A stretch of DNA of 64,000 nucleotides from Streptomyces sp. ADI95-17 (lineage in GTDB: Bacteria > Actinomycetota > Actinomycetes > Streptomycetales > Streptomycetaceae): positions 1,255,931 to 1,319,930 of the forward strand of contig NZ_ML123044.1 in assembly GCF_003846175.1 (NCBI RefSeq). Reading direction: 5' to 3'. The notes beneath the pieces were generated by a model. The model ran no database searches, was not told the DNA's origin, and was given only the letters and a program-made list of their open reading frames with translations. Numbering within the stretch: the first letter of the stretch is position 1; every line of letters begins with the position of its first letter. Positions 60,140 through 64,000 of the stretch are shown one piece after another. A program made the translations under genes and the position numbers.

Positions 60140-60640
60140 ATGACCATGTACGCAACGGTCGACAGCCCGCTGGGTGAACTGCTGCTGGTCGGCGAGGAGA
60201 CCACCGGCGGGGTGGCGCTCGCCTCGCTCTCGCTGCCCGGCCAGAAGGGCGCCGCGGTCGTCCAGGACGGATGGGTCCGCGCACCGGAGGCGCTCGCGGG
60301 TGTCGCCGCTCAGCTGCGGGAGTACTTCGCGGGCCGGCTGACCCGCTTCGACATCGAGTGCACGGACGGCGTGGGCACCGACTTCCAGCGCCGGGTGTGG
60401 TCCGCCCTGGACGCCGTCCCCTACGGGGAGACCGTGTCGTACGGGCAGATCGCCGAGCGCGTCGGCAGCCCGGGGGCGGGCGTACGGGCCGTGGGTACGG
60501 CGATCGGGCGCAATCCGCTGCTGGTCGTGCGGCCGTGCCATCGGGTGATCGGCTCGGACGGGGCACTGCGGGGTTACGCGGGCGGCCTGGAGCGCAAGGA
60601 GCGGCTGCTGCGGCTGGAAGGCGCCTCGGCGGTGCGCTGA
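60140..60640 (+). CDS. ogt: methylated-DNA--protein-cysteine methyltransferase
   Basis: 166 residues. Active-site PCHRVIG with the acceptor cysteine; FQRRVWSALDAVPYGET and GRNPLLVVRP complete the domain. It removes alkyl groups from O6-alkylguanine. It ends 1 nt before the start of an AlkB gene, so the two direct-reversal repair proteins form an operon. Confidence 0.95.
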   Translation: MTMYATVDSPLGELLLVGEETTGGVALASLSLPGQKGAAVVQDGWVRAPEALAGVAAQLREYFAGRLTRFDIECTDGVGTDFQRRVWSALDAVPYGETVSYGQIAERVGSPGAGVRAVGTAIGRNPLLVVRPCHRVIGSDGALRGYAGGLERKERLLRLEGASAVR

Positions 60641-60641
60641 G

Positions 60642-61355
60642 ATGACCGGACTCTTCCCGAGGCCTCGCGCCGTCGTCGCGCCGGGGGCCGTGCATGTGCC
60701 CGAGTGGCTGTCGCCGGAGCGGCAGCGGGAGTTGGTGGCGGCCTGCCGGGAGTGGGCGCGCGGGCCGGTGCCGCTGCGGCACACGGTCCTGCCGGGCGGC
60801 GGGGTGATGTCCGTACAGACGGTCTGTGTGGGGTGGCACTGGCAGCCGTACCGGTATTCGCGTACGGCCGACGACGTGAACGGGGCGCGGGTGGCCGAGT
60901 TCCCCGACTGGCTGGCCGAATTGGGCCGCGAGGCGCTGGTGGCGGCGTACGGGGACGAGAGCCCGGTAGGGACGTACGCGCCGGACACCGCGCTCGTCAA
61001 CTTCTACGACGGGGCGGCGCGCATGGGCATGCACCAGGACAAGGAGGAGCGGTCCGGTGCTCCGGTGGTGTCGCTCAGCATCGGCGACACCTGTGTCTTC
61101 CGCTTCGGTAACACGGAGAACCGTGGAAGGCCCTACACGGATGTGGAGTTGGCCTCCGGCGATCTGTTCGTCTTCGGCGGGCCGTCGCGGTTCGCTTTCC
61201 ACGGCGTGCCGAAGGTCTGCCCCGGTACCGCCGATCCCGCGACGGGGATGAGCCGTGGCCGGCTCAATCTGACCCTGCGCGAGACCGGGCTGGGCACCTT
61301 CGGGGCGGACGGGCGTCAGTGGCGTTCGCGGGAGTTCCCGAACAGCAGCCGGTAG
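60642..61355 (+). CDS. alkB: AlkB-family alpha-ketoglutarate-dependent dioxygenase
   Basis: 237 residues. Iron ligands are visible as MGMHQDKEE and FHGVPK, and the 2-oxoglutarate-binding arginines as GRLNLTLRET. It repairs N1-methyladenine and N3-methylcytosine in DNA or RNA. It follows ogt by 1 nt. Its last 13 codons overlap the convergent membrane-protein gene. Confidence 0.93.
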   Translation: MTGLFPRPRAVVAPGAVHVPEWLSPERQRELVAACREWARGPVPLRHTVLPGGGVMSVQTVCVGWHWQPYRYSRTADDVNGARVAEFPDWLAELGREALVAAYGDESPVGTYAPDTALVNFYDGAARMGMHQDKEERSGAPVVSLSIGDTCVFRFGNTENRGRPYTDVELASGDLFVFGGPSRFAFHGVPKVCPGTADPATGMSRGRLNLTLRETGLGTFGADGRQWRSREFPNSSR

Positions 61356-61588
61356 GCGATCAGCAGGACCAGTGAACCGCCGATGGCGGCGACCCAAGTG
61401 GCCATGTCGAAGAAGTCGTTGGATATGGGGCGGTCGAGGAAGCGCGACGATATCCAGCCACCGAGAAAGGCGCCGACGATCCCGATGAGGGTGGTGCCGA
61501 CCAGGCCGCCCGGGTCGCGGCCCGGCAGCAGGACCTTGGCGATGACTCCGGCCACCAGCCCGAGAATGATCCATCCGATAATGCTCAT
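61316..61588 (-). CDS. GlsB/YeaQ/YmgE-family small membrane protein
   Basis: 90 residues from the ATG at 61588 (MSIIGWIILGLVAGVIAKVLL). Two or three membrane segments with glycine-rich turns (GIVGAFLGGW); a stress-response membrane family sometimes called transglycosylase-associated. Its 3' end overlaps alkB by 40 nt tail-to-tail. Confidence 0.88.
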   Translation of the reverse strand: MSIIGWIILGLVAGVIAKVLLPGRDPGGLVGTTLIGIVGAFLGGWISSRFLDRPISNDFFDMATWVAAIGGSLVLLIAYRLLFGNSRERH

Positions 61589-61939
61589 GCGTGCGAACCT
61601 ACCCGTCACTCGTTCCTGGAATCCAAGACGCCCGCGCCGGTCGGGCGGTTGCCTGCGGGGCCTGTGAACGGGCTGTGCGTCCGGACCTGCGGGCAGGCTT
61701 TCGAGCGGCGCGGGCGGACTTGCGGGCGGACTTGCGCAGGGCCGCGAGCAACTGCCCGGTGCCGTTCCTGCGTTCATGGTTGTTGACGGCACTGGCGGTG
61801 GGGCGGGGCCGAAGGGGGACGGGCCGATCGCCTGCGCCCCCGGTCACTCCATGGGCCCGCTCCGGTTACTCCTGTCCGTGACCAGGGCTGATACTGACCA
61901 TGCAGGGCGATGACGGGAAACCCCGGAAGGCGAGTGACC
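61589..61939. other. 351-nt intergenic region
   Basis: It probably holds the divergent promoters of the GlsB-like and YccF-like genes. A short Arg/Lys/Ala-rich open frame on the minus strand lacks an SD and family features and is not called. A direct repeat (CGGACTTGCG, two copies near 61710) was seen. Nothing else recognised. Confidence 0.35.
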
Positions 61940-62341
61940 ATGAAGCTCATACAGCTGATCCTGAACATCCTGTGGGTGGTGTTCTGCGGATTCTGGATGG
62001 CCCTCGGCTACCTCCTCGCCGCGATCATCTGCTTCGTGCTGATCGTGACGATTCCGTTCGGCATCGCTTCCCTCAGAATCGCCGGTTACGTGCTGTGGCC
62101 GTTCGGGCGCACGACCGTGGAGCGGCCCGACGCGGGGGCGCCCTCCTGCGCCGGCAACGTGATCTGGCTCGTCTTCGCCGGGTGGTGGCTGGCGCTGGGG
62201 CACCTGATCACCAGCATCCCGCTGTTCGTGTCGATCATCGGGATCCCCTTCGGCTGGGCGAACCTGAAGATGATCCCGATCTCGCTCATGCCGCTGGGCC
62301 GCGAGATCGTCCCGAGCGACGAGGCCTTCGGAGCCCGCTGA
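61940..62341 (+). CDS. YccF-domain membrane protein
   Basis: 133 residues from the ATG at 61940. Two YccF repeats with hydrophobic segments (LILNILWVVFCGFWMALGYL and VIWLVFAGWWLALGHL) and a conserved IPFG motif in each. Four likely membrane segments. Function unknown. Confidence 0.85.
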   Translation: MKLIQLILNILWVVFCGFWMALGYLLAAIICFVLIVTIPFGIASLRIAGYVLWPFGRTTVERPDAGAPSCAGNVIWLVFAGWWLALGHLITSIPLFVSIIGIPFGWANLKMIPISLMPLGREIVPSDEAFGAR

Positions 62342-62408
62342 GAGCTGAGTGGCAGCGGGCCGAGGGCCAGAGAGCCGGAGGCCTCAGGAGCGGAGGCCTC
62401 CGGATGCC

Positions 62409-63272
62409 TCAGGAGCGGGGGCCGGCCATCTGCTCCAGCCGGGCGATGCGCTCCGCCATCGGCGGATGCGTGGAGAACAGCTTGGACATGCCCTGGCCGG
62501 GGCGGAACGGATTCGCGATCATCATGTGGCTCGCGGTCTCGATCCTCGGCTCCGGTGGCAGCGGCAGCTGTTTCGTTCCTGCGTCGAGCTTGCGCAGGGC
62601 ACTGGCCAGGGCCAGCGGGTCGCCGGTCAGCTGGGCGCCGGAGGCGTCCGCCTCGTACTCACGGGAGCGGCTGACGGCCAGCTGGATGACGGAGGCCGCG
62701 ATCGGGCCGAGGATCATGATCATCAGCATCCCGAAGATGCCCGGTCCGTCGTCGTCGTTGGACCGGCCCACCGGGATCAGCCAGGCGAAGTTGACCAGGA
62801 ACATGACGACGGAGGCGAGCGCTCCGGCGACGGACGAGATCAGGATGTCCCGGTTGTAGACATGGCTCAGCTCGTGTCCCAGGACGCCGCGCAGCTCCCG
62901 CTCGTCCAGGATCTGCAGGATGCCCTCCGTGCAGCAGACCGCGGCGTTGCGCGGATTGCGTCCGGTGGCGAAGGCGTTGGGGGCCTGCGTCGGGGAGATG
63001 TAGAGCCGTGGCATGGGCTGGCGGGCGGCGGTGGAGAGCTCGCGGACCATGCGGTAGAGCTGTGGCGCCTCGAATTCGCTGACGGGGCGGGCCCGCATGG
63101 CCCGGAGCGCCAGTTTGTCGCTGTTCCAGTACGCGTAGGCGTTGGTGCCGACGGCCACGAGTAGCGCGACGATCAGACCCGTACGTCCGAAGAAGCTTCC
63201 GATGACGATGATGAGTGCGGACAGTCCCCCGAGGAGTACGGCGGTTCTCAGCCCGTTGTGCCGGCGGTGCAC
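62409..63272 (-). CDS. htpX: membrane metallopeptidase HtpX
   Basis: 287 residues from a GTG at 63272 with GGAGGG upstream. Two N-terminal membrane segments, the zinc motif [12 protein letters not shown], two more segments and the third ligand in [11 protein letters not shown]. It degrades misfolded membrane proteins. Housekeeping counterpart of the M48 enzyme at 33052-34155. Confidence 0.94.
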   Translation of the reverse strand: MHRRHNGLRTAVLLGGLSALIIVIGSFFGRTGLIVALLVAVGTNAYAYWNSDKLALRAMRARPVSEFEAPQLYRMVRELSTAARQPMPRLYISPTQAPNAFATGRNPRNAAVCCTEGILQILDERELRGVLGHELSHVYNRDILISSVAGALASVVMFLVNFAWLIPVGRSNDDDGPGIFGMLMIMILGPIAASVIQLAVSRSREYEADASGAQLTGDPLALASALRKLDAGTKQLPLPPEPRIETASHMMIANPFRPGQGMSKLFSTHPPMAERIARLEQMAGPRS

Positions 63273-63487
63273 GGTACGCCCTCCAAGTGGTGCGGCAGGG
63301 GAACCCTTTGCTTGGTGGTCTCCACTCCCCCAGTGGAGCCTCCCGTACCGGTCAACGCCAGGCGAGAGGAGCTAGTTCCCTTGTGCGCACCGCCGCAGGG
63401 CCGGGCCTGTCCGGCGCTTGGGGCCGGATCAGGCTCTGGGCCGTACGGGTCAGTGGCTGTACGTGTGCCGGCCGGCCCCGGCTCGGC

Positions 63488-63943
63488 TCAGCGCTGGGCG
63501 GGGAGCCCGGCGACTTCGAGGGCTGCGGGGTCCGGCTTGATCTCGCTGGTGCAGTGGGCGCAGCGGGAGGCGATGGCCGGGATCTCGGTGTAGCAGCGGG
63601 GGCAGTCGCGCATGGCGGCCTTGATGTCGAGCTTCTCCGCCTTGGTGAAGCGGGCCTGGACCTTCGCCATGGGCACGACGACGCAGAAGTAGAGAACGGC
63701 GGCGGTGATCAGGAAGGCGATGGCGGCCGCGAGGAACTTCCCGTACGGGAAGATGGTGCCCTCGACCGAGAACTCCGCCGAGCTGAAGTCACCGACGGAA
63801 CCGGTGGCGAGGCCGATCAGCGGGGTGATGAAGGCCGTGCTGAATCCGGTGACGACCGCGGTGAACGCCGCTCCGACAGCCAGTCCGATGGCCATGGAGA
63901 TGACGTTTCCGCGCAGGATGAAGTCCTTGAACCCGTTCAGCAC
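63488..63943 (-). CDS. mscL: large-conductance mechanosensitive channel with C-terminal zinc ribbon
   Basis: 151 residues from a GTG at 63943 with AGAGGAG upstream. The MscL core is present: GFKDFILRGNVISMAIGLAVGAAFTAV with TM1 and TM2 (FLAAAIAFLITAAVLYF). Unlike classical MscL, the C-terminus carries CPRC and CAHC, a zinc-ribbon-like extension of about 35 residues. The channel releases solutes under hypo-osmotic shock. The last 57 nt of the window are upstream sequence. Confidence 0.9.
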   Translation of the reverse strand: MLNGFKDFILRGNVISMAIGLAVGAAFTAVVTGFSTAFITPLIGLATGSVGDFSSAEFSVEGTIFPYGKFLAAAIAFLITAAVLYFCVVVPMAKVQARFTKAEKLDIKAAMRDCPRCYTEIPAIASRCAHCTSEIKPDPAALEVAGLPAQR

Positions 63944-64000
63944 TGCTCTTGCTCCTCTGGAATTGCCTACGTGTGGGGGGCGTGCGGGCAAGACCTTGCC

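Noticed and set aside
61599..61847. Small basic Arg/Ala-rich protein between the GlsB-like and YccF-like genes
   Set aside because: No Shine-Dalgarno, low complexity and no family resemblance.

Overview
The window is a high-GC actinobacterial chromosome segment, almost certainly from Streptomyces or a very close relative. The evidence is the very high GC at third codon positions, the frequent GTG and TTG starts, the gene order of the ribosomal and RNA polymerase operons, the long acidic N-terminal extension on NusG, a zinc-type S14, RpoB of 1161 and RpoC of 1299 residues, and the synteny tRNA-Thr, tRNA-Met, rpmG, hadA-like, hadB-like ... tRNA-Trp, secE, nusG, rplK, rplA that is shared with mycobacteria. 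No organism-level identification is possible from the sequence alone.

Layout, left to right. (1) 1-14732, minus strand: the merged S10-spc-alpha operons, transcribed right to left from a promoter at about 15100: rpsJ, rplC, rplD, rplW, rplB, rpsS, rplV, rpsC, rplP, rpmC, rpsQ, rplN, rplX, rplE, rpsN, rpsH, rplF, rplR, rpsE, rpmD, rplO, secY, adk, map, infA, rpmJ, rpsM, rpsK and the start of rpoA. (2) 15243-22371, plus strand: an accessory block with an RNA ligase/kinase, a multidomain RNA-repair protein (MJ1316 domain, endonuclease/phosphatase fold, poly(A)-polymerase-like nucleotidyltransferase), a GNAT acetyltransferase and a PIG-L deacetylase lipoprotein. (3) 22485-26851, minus: the str operon rpsL, rpsG, fusA, tuf. 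(4) 27233-34155, plus: a second accessory block, the most interesting part of the window: a Crp-type cyclic-nucleotide regulator, a class III nucleotide cyclase, a large STAND-like protein carrying the same 24-residue motif as the cyclase, an SPFH-like coiled-coil protein, a small PycTM-like membrane protein and an M48 membrane metallopeptidase. (5) 34253-43411, minus: rplJ-rplL and rpoB-rpoC. (6) 43686-47591, minus: a lipoprotein, rplK-rplA, secE-nusG and tRNA-Trp. (7) 47817-63943: a mixed housekeeping and accessory stretch with an aminotransferase, adenosine deaminase, murB, two TetR regulators with visible operators, an MFS exporter, HadA/HadB-like dehydratases, rpmG, three tRNAs, an amidohydrolase, YajQ, the alkylation-repair pair ogt-alkB, htpX and mscL.

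How the parts work together. Most of the window builds and runs the translation and transcription machinery: ribosomal proteins, initiation and elongation factors, RNA polymerase, the Sec channel, NusG, methionine aminopeptidase and adenylate kinase. The two plus-strand accessory blocks sit between these core operons. The first looks like an RNA end-healing and sealing module. The second looks like a cyclic-nucleotide signalling or defence operon related to Pycsar, probably with its own Crp-type feedback site. These functions are inferred from visible motifs; no homology search could be run.
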